The notes beneath the pieces are model-generated. The model ran no database searches and was not told where the DNA came from. It saw only the letters and a program-made list of their open reading frames with translations. Positions 42,021-51,547 of a stretch of 64,000 nt of DNA are shown piece after piece (position 1 is the stretch's first letter; each line of letters starts with the position of its first letter). The DNA comes from Neomegalonema sp. (GTDB lineage Bacteria > Pseudomonadota > Alphaproteobacteria > Rhodobacterales > Rhodobacteraceae): the NCBI GenBank assembly GCA_022760355.1, contig JALEGB010000111.1, forward strand, positions 1 to 64,000. Direction: 5' to 3'. Position numbers and translations under genes: made by a program.

Positions 42021-43373
42021 ATGACTACGAAACCAGTCGCGGCTCCGACAGCGCTGACGCCAGCGCCGATCGGGCCCTTGCCCAAAGGTTTGAGCGGCTG
42101 GCTGGCGCGGGTGGCGGATCGAGCCTCCAACGCCGCCGACCGCACCCGCATCGCTTTTCCAAGCGCGCTTGAAGCCGCGTTTGCTGAGATCGGCGTGAGC
42201 ATCGTTGATCTGCATGCCGACACGCTGCTTTGGGGCGTGGATCCATGGCGGACGCGCGAAAGCGGGCATGTGGATATTCCGCGCCTGATTGATGCGCGGC
42301 TTGGCCTGCAGGTTTTCGGGGGGCCTACCTGGACGCCGCTGCCCATGAAGAACGCAGAGCAAGCGCTGTGCGTCTCCTGCGAAAGCATCGATCAGAGCGA
42401 TGCGCTCTTTCCATCTCAATGGCTTGACCGTCTGCGTCGGGGCAAAGGCGCATTGCGGCGCCGGCGAGCTTATCGCTTGGCGGAACGATTTCAAAAAATG
42501 CTGGCCGATGATCGCGATAAGCGACTTCGGCCCATCTATCGCCCGCAGGATCTGGATGGTTTGAAGCAGGCGGTGCGCCCAAGCCAGGGCGCCGTTTCCG
42601 ACGGACCTTTGGGCGTTATGCTCAGCCTGGAAGGGCTGCATTGGGTCGAGCCTGACGCCTCCCCGGAGCATGTGCGCGATGAGGTGGCGATGCTGCGGGC
42701 GGCCGGCTATCGGATGATCGCCCCGACCCACCGTTTCTCAAATGGGCTCGGCGGCGCCAGCGAAGATTGCAGCGGCCGCAAGGGTCTGAGCTCCGCCGGC
42801 CGGCATTTTCTGCACGCGTGCTGGTCTCTCGGCATCGCAGTCGACATGGCGCATGCGGCGCCAGCCATGATCCGCGAAGCAGCTGGCCTGGCGCTGTCGC
42901 ATCAAAATGGCGTGCGCCCTCTTATTGTCAGCCACGCCGGCGTGCGCGGTTCGCACCGCGTGGAGCGCAACCTGCGCGATGCGGACATCCGCGCTGTCGC
43001 GAGCACCGGCGGCTTGATCGGCGTCGGTGTATGGTGGGAAGCGATCGGTTTCGAGCCGAGCGACAGCTACGAGGCCAAAATCGAACGGATCGTGGATGCG
43101 TTCGCCGCGGCGCTCTCAGCCCTTCGTCATCCGGACTTTGTCGAAGAAATGCTCGATCGCTACGGCCGATACGATCCCTATGAGCATCTGGCGATCGGCT
43201 CCGATTTTGACGGCGCAGTTATGGCGCCTTTCGATGTCACGGGACTGCCCGATCTCCTCCTCGCGCTCGCCAACCGACGCGAAGAAGGCTCGGATAAGCC
43301 TATGTTTCCGGTCGACAAGCTGAAAATGATCGCGGGAGACAACGCGCTGCAGGTCCTGCGACGAGCGCTGTGA
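42021..43373 (+). CDS. membrane dipeptidase (peptidase family M19)
   Basis: A 450-residue zinc dipeptidase of the renal dipeptidase family. Metal and active-site positions fit the family: VDLHADTLLWGV, the bridging glutamate in VMLSLEGLHWVEPD, histidines in the SHAGVRGSHRVERNL region and the aspartate in AIGSDFDGAV. It hydrolyses dipeptides, including D-residue ones in some members. No signal peptide is obvious. The ribosome binding site is poor (GAGG only one base before the ATG), so the start may be elsewhere. Confidence 0.9.
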   Translation: MTTKPVAAPTALTPAPIGPLPKGLSGWLARVADRASNAADRTRIAFPSALEAAFAEIGVSIVDLHADTLLWGVDPWRTRESGHVDIPRLIDARLGLQVFGGPTWTPLPMKNAEQALCVSCESIDQSDALFPSQWLDRLRRGKGALRRRRAYRLAERFQKMLADDRDKRLRPIYRPQDLDGLKQAVRPSQGAVSDGPLGVMLSLEGLHWVEPDASPEHVRDEVAMLRAAGYRMIAPTHRFSNGLGGASEDCSGRKGLSSAGRHFLHACWSLGIAVDMAHAAPAMIREAAGLALSHQNGVRPLIVSHAGVRGSHRVERNLRDADIRAVASTGGLIGVGVWWEAIGFEPSDSYEAKIERIVDAFAAALSALRHPDFVEEMLDRYGRYDPYEHLAIGSDFDGAVMAPFDVTGLPDLLLALANRREEGSDKPMFPVDKLKMIAGDNALQVLRRAL

Positions 43374-43375
43374 CA

Positions 43376-43409
43376 GGCGTTCGCCGATCGCGCAGGACCG
43401 CCGAACGCC
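43376..43409. terminator. possible shared terminator hairpin between convergent genes
   Basis: GGCGTTCG (43376-43383) pairs perfectly with CGAACGCC (43402-43409) across an 18-base loop, two bases after the dipeptidase stop and 11 bases beyond the hslU stop. There is no T run on either side, so termination is inferred from position only. Confidence 0.3.
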
Positions 43410-43419
43410 GCTGAACGGG

Positions 43420-44730
43420 TCAGAGGATGGCGCGCCCCAGATCGAGATCATTGACCAGCTCGCCAAGTTGCTCCGAGACATAGGCGCTGTCGATCACGAT
43501 CTTCCGCGCATCTTCTGCGAGGCTCGGCGCTTCGAACGACAGGTTCGAAAGCACCCGCTCCATCAGCGTGTGCAGCCGGCGCGCGCCGATATTTTCAATC
43601 GTATCATTCATCTGCGCCGCCGCCGCGGCAATCGCGGCGACCCCGTCATCTGTGAACGTCACATCGACTTTCTCGGTCGCCAGCAGCGCGGTCGTTTGAG
43701 CCGTTAGGCTATGGTCAGGCTCGGTCAAAATCCGAACGAAATCCCCCTCGGTCAGGGCCCGCAGCTTGACGCGAATTGGCAGCCGCCCTTGCAGCTCCGG
43801 CAGCAGATCTGACGGTCTGGCGACATGAAAAGCGCCCGAGGCGATAAACAAAATGTGGTCGGTCTTCACCGGCCCATGTTTCGTCGCGATTGTCGCGCCT
43901 TCGATTAGCGGCAGCAGATCGCGCTGCACCCCCTCGCGCGATACATCGGCCCCACGGCCCTCGGAGCGGGCTGCGACCTTGTCGATCTCATCGATGAAAA
44001 CGATGCCGTCCTGCTCAACCGCTTCGATCGCATCCCGCACGATCGCGTCCCGATCGAGCAGCTTGTCCGCCTCCTCAGCGACCAGGAGCGTATGCGACTG
44101 CGCCACCGTCATGCGCCGGCGTTTCTTCCGACCGCCAAAGGCGCGGCTCAGCAAATCATTGAGCTCGCCAATGCCAACCGCGCCGCCGGGCTGCCCCGGC
44201 ATTTCCATCATCGGCGACGGCGCCGTATCGGCGACTTCAATGTCGATTTCTTTGTCATCCAATTCATTTGCGCGCAGCTTCCGGCGGAAGGCGTCCCGCG
44301 TCGCCGGGGCGGCGCCATCGCCGACCAGCGCGTCAATCACCCGCTCTTCAGCGTTGGTGTGCGCCATCGCCTGAACCTCAAGCCGCTTCGCGTCGCGGAT
44401 CATCACAATCGCCGCTTCGACCAGATCACGCACAATGGCGTCCACGTCGCGACCAACATAGCCGACTTCGGTGAACTTCGTCGCTTCTACTTTGAGAAAC
44501 GGCGCTTTCGCTAATTTAGCCAACCGCCGCGCGATCTCGGTTTTGCCAACGCCTGTCGGCCCGATCATCAGAATATTTTTCGGGTATACCTCGTCGCGCA
44601 CGTCGTCTGTCAGCTGTCGGCGGCGCCAACGCTCCCGCAATGCGACCGCTACCGCACGTTTTGCCTCGCCCTGCCCAATGACAAACCGATTTAGTTCTTC
44701 AACAATTTTAGCTGGCGTCAGGTCAGTCAT
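43420..44730 (-). CDS. hslU: ATP-dependent protease ATPase subunit HslU
   Basis: A 436-residue AAA+ unfoldase that feeds substrates to HslV. Walker A is GPTGVGKT (57-64), Walker B is [14 protein letters not shown], the I domain lies between, and [27 protein letters not shown] is the usual sensor region. The C-terminal tail [15 protein letters not shown] would insert into HslV. It follows hslV by six bases on the same strand. Confidence 0.96.
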   Translation of the reverse strand: MTDLTPAKIVEELNRFVIGQGEAKRAVAVALRERWRRRQLTDDVRDEVYPKNILMIGPTGVGKTEIARRLAKLAKAPFLKVEATKFTEVGYVGRDVDAIVRDLVEAAIVMIRDAKRLEVQAMAHTNAEERVIDALVGDGAAPATRDAFRRKLRANELDDKEIDIEVADTAPSPMMEMPGQPGGAVGIGELNDLLSRAFGGRKKRRRMTVAQSHTLLVAEEADKLLDRDAIVRDAIEAVEQDGIVFIDEIDKVAARSEGRGADVSREGVQRDLLPLIEGATIATKHGPVKTDHILFIASGAFHVARPSDLLPELQGRLPIRVKLRALTEGDFVRILTEPDHSLTAQTTALLATEKVDVTFTDDGVAAIAAAAAQMNDTIENIGARRLHTLMERVLSNLSFEAPSLAEDARKIVIDSAYVSEQLGELVNDLDLGRAIL

Positions 44731-44736
44731 TTTAAA

Positions 44737-45324
44737 TTATCCGTCTGAATCAGAGGCGACGCCAACACGCTCAACCGTCAGGTTGTCATTCGTGTAAACG
44801 CAAATTTCCGCCGCAACTTTCATTGCACGTCGGGCGACATCTTCGGGCTCAAGCTCAAACGGCGCGAGCGCGCGGGCCGCGGCCAGCGCATAGGCGCCGC
44901 CGGATCCAATCGCCGCGAGCCCATCTTCGGGCTCAAGCACGTCTCCCGCACCAGACAACGTCAAAAGCGTCGAGGCGTCGGCGACAATCAACATCGCCTC
45001 CAGGCGGCGAAGATAGCGATCGGTGCGCCAGTCTTTCGCCAACTCAACCGCCGAGCGGGTCAACTGCCCCGGATAGGTTTCGAGCTTTGTTTCCAGCCGC
45101 TCAAACAAGGTGAACGCGTCCGCTGTTGCTCCGGCGAAACCGGCGACGACGCGATGGCCGCCAGGCGTCATAACCCGAACTTTGCGCGCGGTGCTTTTAA
45201 CGACCGTTGGACCGAGGCTCACCTGACCGTCGCCGGCAATGATGGTGGCGCCGCTTCGTTTAACGGCTAGAATTGTCGTACCTCGCCAACCTGGCGTTGG
45301 CGTTGTTTCGCCTGTGTTGTTCAT
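44737..45324 (-). CDS. hslV: ATP-dependent protease peptidase subunit HslV
   Basis: A 195-residue threonine protease of the proteasome-like family. The active N-terminal threonine is expected after removal of a 15-residue propeptide ([26 protein letters not shown]). The first of the two threonines, Thr16, would be the nucleophile. I start at 45324 because GGAG stands five bases upstream; an earlier ATG at 45345 and the codon at 45414 lack one. Confidence 0.95.
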   Translation of the reverse strand: MNNTGETTPTPGWRGTTILAVKRSGATIIAGDGQVSLGPTVVKSTARKVRVMTPGGHRVVAGFAGATADAFTLFERLETKLETYPGQLTRSAVELAKDWRTDRYLRRLEAMLIVADASTLLTLSGAGDVLEPEDGLAAIGSGGAYALAAARALAPFELEPEDVARRAMKVAAEICVYTNDNLTVERVGVASDSDG

Positions 45325-45606
45325 TTCGTCTCCAACAGGACACATCTTCTTCGTCCCGCATATTCGAGGCGCGCTTTCCCTCGGCCCGCATAAGCGCCTA
45401 TAACGTCTTCTCAATATGGAAACCCGGATGCGTTGCGCAAAGATCTATATGAGAGCCGTCACGACGGGAAGGGCGCTCAAACGAGATTTGAACGCGGCGC
45501 GTCTCGGCGCGGTTAAGACAAGTCGAGATGTATCAAAATATACGGTCGATATGAGCCAGGATTGCGGGTTTAATAGGGCGGACACTGCCGGCCAAAGCGG
45601 GGGCGC

Positions 45607-46248
45607 ATGACCGACAAAACAGTAATTGTTGACTATGATTCGGGCAACCTGCACTCGGCGGAAAAAGCATTCGCGCGCGCAGCAGCCGACATTGGCGAGG
45701 AAATACTCGTAAGCGCTGAGCCCGAGGATGTATTGCGCGCGGAGCGTGTGGTTCTTCCAGGGGTCGGCGCTTTTGGCGACTGCGCCGCAGGCCTGCATGC
45801 CGCTCGCGGACTTTGGGAGGCAATCGAACAACGCGTCGTGAAAGACGGGCGACCGTTTTTCGGTATTTGCGTCGGCATGCAGCTGATGGCGGAGCGGGGG
45901 CTGGAGCGGGGCGCGCATCGGGGATTCGGCTGGATCCCCGGCGACGTTGTTGAAATTGAGCGGGCCGGGCCCGAGTTCAAAATCCCCCATATGGGATGGA
46001 ACAAACTCGACGTCGCGACAGACCACCCGGTGCTCGCGACAATCCCGGACAATGCTCACGCCTATTTCGTGCACAGCTTTCATCTGCGCGCCGACAATCC
46101 GGATCATATCCTCGCGCGCACAACCCATGGCGTTTCCTTCGCCGCCGCGGTTGGGCGCGACAATCTCATCGGAACCCAGTTCCACCCCGAAAAAAGCCAA
46201 GAGGTCGGCCAAGCGCTGATCCGAGCGTTTCTGAAGTGGCGACCATGA
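45607..46248 (+). CDS. hisH: imidazole glycerol phosphate synthase glutamine amidotransferase subunit
   Basis: A 213-residue class I glutamine amidotransferase that supplies ammonia to HisF in histidine synthesis. The oxyanion and nucleophile region is GVGAFGDC and [15 protein letters not shown], with the Cys in GICVG, and the His-Glu pair is in [10 protein letters not shown]. It is the first gene of hisH-hisA-hisF-hisE and overlaps hisA by four bases. hisB, often located directly before hisH in alphaproteobacteria, is absent here. Confidence 0.96.
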   Translation: MTDKTVIVDYDSGNLHSAEKAFARAAADIGEEILVSAEPEDVLRAERVVLPGVGAFGDCAAGLHAARGLWEAIEQRVVKDGRPFFGICVGMQLMAERGLERGAHRGFGWIPGDVVEIERAGPEFKIPHMGWNKLDVATDHPVLATIPDNAHAYFVHSFHLRADNPDHILARTTHGVSFAAAVGRDNLIGTQFHPEKSQEVGQALIRAFLKWRP

Positions 46249-46985
46249 TCCTCTATCCAGCAATTGACCTGAAAGACGGGGCCTGCGTGCGGCTGCTGCG
46301 CGGCGAGATGGCCGACGCGACGGTGTTTCACAAAGATCCGGCGGAACCGGCGCGGGGCTTTATCGACGCGGGCGCGGAATGGCTCCATATCGTTGATCTG
46401 AACGGCGCTTTCGCGGGTGAGCCCGTGAATGGCGGCGCGGTGGAGGCGATTCTTGCGGTTGCGGCTGGAAAGCCGGTGCAGCTGGGCGGCGGCGTCCGCA
46501 ATATGAGCGTGCTGGAAAACTGGCTCGAGCGCGGCGTTGCGCGCGTGATCCTGGGCACCGCCGCCGTGCGCGATCCGGAATTTGTGCGCGCAGCATGCCG
46601 CGCGCATCCGGGGCGCGTTGCGGTTGGGGTGGATGCGCGCGCCGGCCGGGTCGCTATTGAGGGATGGGCGGAGACGACCGAACTGACCGCCGCGGAGCTC
46701 GCCAAACGGTTTGAGGATGCGGGCGTCGCCGCGATTATCTACACCGATATTGACCGGGACGGCGCGATGGGCGGCCCGAACATTGACGAGACGGCGGCGC
46801 TGGCGCGCGCAACGGACATTCCTGTGATCGCTTCGGGCGGCGTGTCCTCGCTCGACGATCTGCGCCGATTGCGGGCGTGCGACGCGGCGCTGAATGGCGC
46901 GATTTCCGGCCGTGCGCTGTATGACGGCCGGATTGATGTCGCCGCGGCGATCGCATTGCTGAAAGGGGAGGCCGACGCATGTTGA
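46245..46985 (+). CDS. hisA: phosphoribosylformimino-5-aminoimidazole carboxamide ribotide isomerase
   Basis: A 246-residue TIM barrel that performs the Amadori-type isomerisation of ProFAR. The N-terminal catalytic aspartate is in [19 protein letters not shown], and the second aspartate lies in [14 protein letters not shown]. Phosphate-binding loops LGGGVRN and ASGGVSS are intact. It starts at an ATG overlapping hisH and overlaps hisF by seven bases. Confidence 0.96.
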   Translation: MILYPAIDLKDGACVRLLRGEMADATVFHKDPAEPARGFIDAGAEWLHIVDLNGAFAGEPVNGGAVEAILAVAAGKPVQLGGGVRNMSVLENWLERGVARVILGTAAVRDPEFVRAACRAHPGRVAVGVDARAGRVAIEGWAETTELTAAELAKRFEDAGVAAIIYTDIDRDGAMGGPNIDETAALARATDIPVIASGGVSSLDDLRRLRACDAALNGAISGRALYDGRIDVAAAIALLKGEADAC

Positions 46986-47752
46986 CAGTTCGCGTCATCC
47001 CCTGCCTCGACGTTAAGGACGGGCGGGTCGTAAAAGGCGTAAATTTCGTCGGTCTGCGTGATGCGGGCGATCCGGTCGAAGCGGCGCGGGCCTATGATGC
47101 GGCGGGCGCTGATGAGCTGTGTCTGCTGGACATCGCCGCAAGCCACGAAGGCCGGGGGCCCTTTTATGACATCGTCTCCCAGACCGCCGAGCAGTGCTTT
47201 ATGCCCCTCACCGTCGGCGGCGGCGTTCGCGCGGTTGAAGATGTGCGCGCCTTGCTCCGCGCCGGCGCGGATAAGGTGTCGATCAACACCGCAGCCGTGA
47301 AAAACCCGGATTTGGTCGCAGCGGGGGCGGATAAATTCGGCGCCCAGTGCATTGTTGTCGCCGTCGACGCCAAACGCGTCAGCGGGCCGGATGAGGCGCC
47401 GCGCTGGGAGATTTTCACCCATGGCGGCCGGACCCCAGCGGGGATTGACGCAATTGAGTACGCCCAGCTGGTCGTCGCCAAGGGCGCCGGAGAGATCTTG
47501 CTGACCTCAATGGACCGGGACGGCACTCGGATCGGCTATGATCTGGAGTTGACCCGGGCGATCTCACGCGCGGTTTCCGTTCCTGTCGTCGCCTCGGGCG
47601 GCGTCGGCAATCTTGACCACCTCGCCGAAGGGGTGACGGAGGGGGAGGCGAGCGCCGTTCTGGCCGCCTCCATTTTCCACTTTGGCGAAGCAACGATTTT
47701 AGACGCGAAGAAGCGCCTGGCGGCGGCCGGCGCGCCGGTCCGCATGGTGTAG
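46979..47752 (+). CDS. hisF: imidazole glycerol phosphate synthase cyclase subunit
   Basis: A 257-residue TIM barrel that with HisH makes imidazole glycerol phosphate and AICAR. The catalytic aspartates are in [17 protein letters not shown] and [52 protein letters not shown] and [15 protein letters not shown] complete the family pattern. It is 12 bases from hisE. Confidence 0.97.
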   Translation: MLTVRVIPCLDVKDGRVVKGVNFVGLRDAGDPVEAARAYDAAGADELCLLDIAASHEGRGPFYDIVSQTAEQCFMPLTVGGGVRAVEDVRALLRAGADKVSINTAAVKNPDLVAAGADKFGAQCIVVAVDAKRVSGPDEAPRWEIFTHGGRTPAGIDAIEYAQLVVAKGAGEILLTSMDRDGTRIGYDLELTRAISRAVSVPVVASGGVGNLDHLAEGVTEGEASAVLAASIFHFGEATILDAKKRLAAAGAPVRMV

Positions 47753-47764
47753 GGGAGCGAAGCG

Positions 47765-48085
47765 ATGAGCGATATCTTAACGCGGCTGGAGGCGACAATC
47801 GCTGAGCGCAAAGCGGCTGGCGACGCGGCGGGCTCGCACACGGCCCGTCTCCTGGCGCGCGGTCCGGCCAAATGCGCGCAGAAATTCGGCGAAGAGGCGG
47901 TTGAAACCGTCATCGCCTTGGTCAGCGGCGATCGTGACGAGGTCGCCTCCGAGGCGGCGGACGCATTGTACCATCTGCTGGTCGCCCTCGCCGCGCGGGA
48001 TATGACGCTCGCGGACGCGCTTGCTGTGCTCGAGAGCCGCGAGGGCGTGTCAGGCGTCGCGGAGAAAGCGGCGCGCGCCGAATAG
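47765..48085 (+). CDS. hisE: phosphoribosyl-ATP pyrophosphatase
   Basis: A 106-residue MazG-like all-alpha enzyme that hydrolyses phosphoribosyl-ATP, the second step of histidine synthesis. The metal-binding pattern is KFGEEAVETVIALVSGDRDEVASEAADALYHLLVAL. It is separate from HisI, which is not in the window. Confidence 0.95.
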   Translation: MSDILTRLEATIAERKAAGDAAGSHTARLLARGPAKCAQKFGEEAVETVIALVSGDRDEVASEAADALYHLLVALAARDMTLADALAVLESREGVSGVAEKAARAE

Positions 48086-48107
48086 CGTCGAGAGCCGTCC
48101 GGAAACG

Positions 48108-48557
48108 ATGCCGCAAAGGTCCGCGCGCCCAGAGATTGCAGAAGTCGACTGGTCGACTCACGCCGAAATCTGCTGCGCCATCCGGCGCTCGGTGTTTGTC
48201 GACGAACAGCAGATCGAAGAGGAAATCGAGTTTGACGGGCTGGACCCCGAATGCCGCCATTTCCTGGCGCTTCTCGATCGCCGGGCGGTCGGCGTCGCGC
48301 GCATGCTGCGGACATCCGCAGCGACGAAAATCCAACGGGTCGCCGTGCTGGCGCCCTGTCGCGGCGCTGGCGTCGGCGCGCGCTTGATGCGCGCAATGAT
48401 TGGCGCAGCAACGGCCGGCCCGATCCTGTTGGACGCGCAAACCGCCGCCATCGCATTCTATTCGAAGCTTGGCTTTGTGGCCGAAGGCGGCGTTTTCTTA
48501 GATGCGGGAATACCGCATCGGCGTATGAGGATGACCAAAGAAGGGACGGGTGGATGA
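48108..48557 (+). CDS. GNAT family N-acetyltransferase
   Basis: A 149-residue acetyltransferase with AIRRSVFVDEQQIEEEIEFDGLDPECRHFLAL at the N-terminus and the CoA-binding segment VAVLAPCRGAGVGARLMRAMI, then DAQTAAIAFYSKLGFVAEGGVFLDAGIPHRRM. This resembles the ElaA/YjcF-type group of unknown acceptor. The ATG at 48108 is preferred to 48021, which would overlap hisE. It overlaps the HIT gene by four bases. Confidence 0.88.
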   Translation: MPQRSARPEIAEVDWSTHAEICCAIRRSVFVDEQQIEEEIEFDGLDPECRHFLALLDRRAVGVARMLRTSAATKIQRVAVLAPCRGAGVGARLMRAMIGAATAGPILLDAQTAAIAFYSKLGFVAEGGVFLDAGIPHRRMRMTKEGTGG

Positions 48558-48937
48558 GCTACGAGTATGATGCCGAGAATATTTTCGCCAAAATTCTGCG
48601 CGGAGAAATTCCGAATAAGACCGTAATGGAAACCGAGCACACATTGGCCTTCGAGGATATCAATCCCCAGGCTCCAACTCATGTGCTGGTGATCCCCAAG
48701 GGGCCATATGTGAACTTCGATCATTTCGTTAGTTCGGCGTCCGATCTTGAGATCGCGGACTTCTTTCGCACGGCCGGGAAGGTCGCCGAACAAACGGGCG
48801 TGGCGCAGAGCGCGGAAGGCGCCGGTTTCCGCACGATTTCAAACGCTGGGCCGGATGGCGTGCAGGAAGTGCCGCACTTCCACCTGCATGTGCTCGGCGG
48901 CCGCATGCTGGGTCGGATGTTGCCCGCGCCGCGATAA
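48554..48937 (+). CDS. HIT (histidine triad) family nucleotide-binding protein
   Basis: A 127-residue HinT-like protein. The start region AENIFAKILRGEIPNKTVMET and DINPQAPTHVLVIPK are typical, and the catalytic triad stands in VPHFHLHVLGGRMLGRMLP. Members hydrolyse adenosine phosphoramidates and similar nucleotides. Its start overlaps the GNAT stop (ATGA). Confidence 0.93.
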   Translation: MSYEYDAENIFAKILRGEIPNKTVMETEHTLAFEDINPQAPTHVLVIPKGPYVNFDHFVSSASDLEIADFFRTAGKVAEQTGVAQSAEGAGFRTISNAGPDGVQEVPHFHLHVLGGRMLGRMLPAPR

Positions 48938-49111
48938 GAGGCGCTTCGCCAGGGCCGACACTCGCGACAATCGGCGGCGCCGACGGTCGCGACGTCATAT
49001 CGGTGTTCACGCGCCGGCTTCGATGCTCTAAGGCGTAGCTCAGGGCGCAAGTATGTAATGACGGCAGCTGACGCCGCGAAGCGCCAATGGCGCGAGAAAG
49101 GACCAGTTTTC

Positions 49112-50350
49112 ATGGTGGAGACGCCGCAGGGCGCGCAGCCAAACTCCTATTGCAGCGGACCTGATGAGCAGGGCCGTTTCGGCAAATTTGGCGGTCGTTT
49201 CGTCGCCGAAACGCTGATGCCGCTTATTCTGGATCTGGAGCGCGAGTATGAACGCGCGAAGCACGAGCCTGAATTCGCTGCTGAAATGCAGGATCTTTGG
49301 ACCCATTATGTCGGGCGGCCTTCGCCGCTGTACTTTGCGCCGCGGCTGACTGAGCATCTGGGCGGCGCCAAGATCTATCTGAAACGCGATGAGCTGAACC
49401 ACACCGGCGCGCACAAAATCAATAATGTGCTCGGGCAGATTCTGCTGGCGCGCCGCATGGGCAAAACGCGCATCATTGCGGAGACCGGCGCCGGCCAGCA
49501 CGGGGTGGCGACGGCGACGGTGTGCGCCCGCTTCGGCCTCAAATGCATCGTCTATATGGGCGCGACTGACGTTGAGCGGCAAAAGCCCAACGTGTTCCGC
49601 ATGCAGCTGCTCGGCGCTGAAGTGGTGCCGGTTCGCGCGGGCCGGGCGACGCTAAAAGATGCGATGAACGAAGCGCTTCGTGATTGGGTCGCCAATGTGC
49701 GCGATACTTTCTATTGCATCGGCACGGTCGCCGGACCGCACCCTTACCCGGCGATGGTGCGCGATTTTCAGTCGATCATCGGCCGCGAGACCAAGGAACA
49801 GATGCAAGCTGCGGAAGGCCGCTTGCCGGATAGCTTGGTCGCTTGCATCGGCGGCGGCTCCAATGCGATGGGGCTGTTCTACCCATTCCTGGATGATCGC
49901 ACTGTCCGCATCATCGGCGTGGAGGCTGGCGGCCATGGGGTCGATGATCGCATGGAGCATGCGGCCAGCCTGAATGGCGGGCGTCCCGGCGTGCTTCACG
50001 GCAACCGAACCTATCTGTTGCAGGACGCGGACGGCCAGATCCTGGAAGGCCACTCCATCTCGGCGGGGCTGGATTATCCTGGCATCGGCCCGGAGCATTC
50101 ATGGCTGCATGACATCGGCCGGGTCGAATATGTGTCGGCGACCGACAAAGAAGCGCTGGACGCGTTCCAAATGTGCAGCCGCCTTGAGGGCATCATCCCT
50201 GCGCTCGAGCCAAGCCACGCGCTGGCTTACGTCGCTAAACTGGCGCCGACGCTTCCGAACGACCATCTCCTGGTAATGAATATGTGTGGCCGCGGCGACA
50301 AAGACATCTTCACCGTCGCTGAGGCGCTGGGAGAGGAGATTGTTGCATGA
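49112..50350 (+). CDS. trpB: tryptophan synthase beta chain
   Basis: A 412-residue PLP enzyme that joins indole and serine. The PLP lysine is in [14 protein letters not shown] (Lys102), the phosphate loop is GGGSNAMG, and [13 protein letters not shown] and [31 protein letters not shown] are family motifs. I start at 49112, with AAAGGA nine bases upstream, which gives a length and N-terminus closer to relatives than the ATG at 49058. trpF, often directly upstream in alphaproteobacteria, is not present. Its stop overlaps a DUF2158 gene by four bases. Confidence 0.95.
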   Translation: MVETPQGAQPNSYCSGPDEQGRFGKFGGRFVAETLMPLILDLEREYERAKHEPEFAAEMQDLWTHYVGRPSPLYFAPRLTEHLGGAKIYLKRDELNHTGAHKINNVLGQILLARRMGKTRIIAETGAGQHGVATATVCARFGLKCIVYMGATDVERQKPNVFRMQLLGAEVVPVRAGRATLKDAMNEALRDWVANVRDTFYCIGTVAGPHPYPAMVRDFQSIIGRETKEQMQAAEGRLPDSLVACIGGGSNAMGLFYPFLDDRTVRIIGVEAGGHGVDDRMEHAASLNGGRPGVLHGNRTYLLQDADGQILEGHSISAGLDYPGIGPEHSWLHDIGRVEYVSATDKEALDAFQMCSRLEGIIPALEPSHALAYVAKLAPTLPNDHLLVMNMCGRGDKDIFTVAEALGEEIVA

Positions 50351-50658
50351 GCGAGCAGACACAATTCGGCGGCGATGCGCCGAAAGACCGTGGCGCAGCG
50401 GACGACGCTATCGCGGTCGGGGACGTCGTGATGCTTAAATCGGGCGGCCCATCCATGACTGTCCGTGAGCTGGACGGCGATATGGCGGACTGTGAATGGT
50501 TCGAAGGCGTCGAGCACCGGGATCGGCGCTTCAAAGCGGCGACGCTGCGTCATGTCGGCGTCACCGACGACCCAACCCAGATTTTTGACCGGATGTCGGA
50601 AGCCGCTCGCGGCGTGTTCGACGATCTGAAAGAGCGCGCCAAAGGGTTTAGCCGATGA
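50347..50658 (+). CDS. DUF2158 (YodC-like) protein inside the trp operon
   Basis: A 103-residue protein with the DUF2158 core [33 protein letters not shown], then [12 protein letters not shown]. The domain is normally a free-standing small protein of unknown function. Here it overlaps trpB by four bases and trpA by four bases (ATGA at each end), so it is translated together with both tryptophan synthase chains. The C-terminal 40 residues, charged and helical, extend beyond the usual domain. Confidence 0.88.
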   Translation: MSEQTQFGGDAPKDRGAADDAIAVGDVVMLKSGGPSMTVRELDGDMADCEWFEGVEHRDRRFKAATLRHVGVTDDPTQIFDRMSEAARGVFDDLKERAKGFSR

Positions 50659-51458
50659 GTTCTCGCCTAAGCGCGACGTTTGACCGACTGAAAAGCGAAG
50701 GCCGAAAGGCCTTCATCGCCTACATCATGGCGTCAGATCCATCGCCGGAAGCCTCCTTCGAGGCGCTTCGCGGCCTGCCGCAGGCTGGTGTCGACGTTAT
50801 CGAGTTGGGGCTGCCCTTTACCGACCCAATGGCCGATGGTCCGGCCATTCAGGCGGCCGGCCAGCGGGCGCTGGCGGCCGGGGCGACGACGGCGTCAACC
50901 CTTGAAATGGCGCGTCGCTTTCGCGCCGAGAATGACGCGACGCCAATTGTATTGATGGGGTATTTCAACCCGATCTATTCCTACGGCGTGGATAAGTTCG
51001 TCGCGGACGCGGCTGAGGCGGGTATTGACGGTTTGATCATCGTCGATATCCCGCCCGAGGAAGATCCGGAGCTTGGCCCCGCCGCCCGCGCCGCCGGGCT
51101 TGATCTGATTCGCTTGGCGACGCCGACTTCAGACGCAAAGCGTCTGCCCAAGATCCTCGAAGGCGCCAGCGGATTCCTTTACTATGTATCGATCACCGGC
51201 ATCACCGGCTCCGCCGAAGCGGACGCAGCCCAGGTTGGCCCAGCGGTGGCGCGGATTAAGGCGGCGACAGATCTGCCCGTTTGCGTGGGATTTGGAGTAA
51301 AAACGCCAGAGTCCGCAGCTGAAATTAGTAAAATTGCAGACGGGGTAGTGGTGGGATCGGCAATTGTCGCTATGCTGGGCGAGGGAAGGCCGGTTGATGA
51401 TGTGCTTGACTTCGTCAAACGCCTGGCTGACGGCGCACACGGAACGTCGCCTGCGTAA
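50655..51458 (+). CDS. trpA: tryptophan synthase alpha chain
   Basis: A 267-residue TIM barrel that cleaves indole-3-glycerol phosphate. The catalytic glutamate is in [26 protein letters not shown], the catalytic aspartate in [10 protein letters not shown], and the phosphate site in GFGVKTPE and VGSAIV. It is coupled to the DUF2158 gene upstream and followed after 89 bases by accD. Confidence 0.96.
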   Translation: MSSRLSATFDRLKSEGRKAFIAYIMASDPSPEASFEALRGLPQAGVDVIELGLPFTDPMADGPAIQAAGQRALAAGATTASTLEMARRFRAENDATPIVLMGYFNPIYSYGVDKFVADAAEAGIDGLIIVDIPPEEDPELGPAARAAGLDLIRLATPTSDAKRLPKILEGASGFLYYVSITGITGSAEADAAQVGPAVARIKAATDLPVCVGFGVKTPESAAEISKIADGVVVGSAIVAMLGEGRPVDDVLDFVKRLADGAHGTSPA

Positions 51459-51547
51459 TCGGCTAAGAGCCTCGCTGTCGCAGTGGCGAGGCAGTGAAGG
51501 GACCGCTGGATCCGCGGGGGCGGGGCCGGCAATGGAGAAAACGTTCG

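Noticed and set aside
43420-45324. hslU/hslV as part of a novel system with hisHAFE
   Set aside because: This neighbourhood is common in alphaproteobacteria and the genes are all standard.
45416-45610. 64-codon frame before hisH
   Set aside because: No ribosome binding site, no family resemblance, and it lies where the hisH and hslV promoters must be.
49030-49051. tRNA-like start (GGCGTAGCTCAGGGCG)
   Set aside because: The D-arm-like piece is not followed by an anticodon arm, T arm or acceptor stem that pair.
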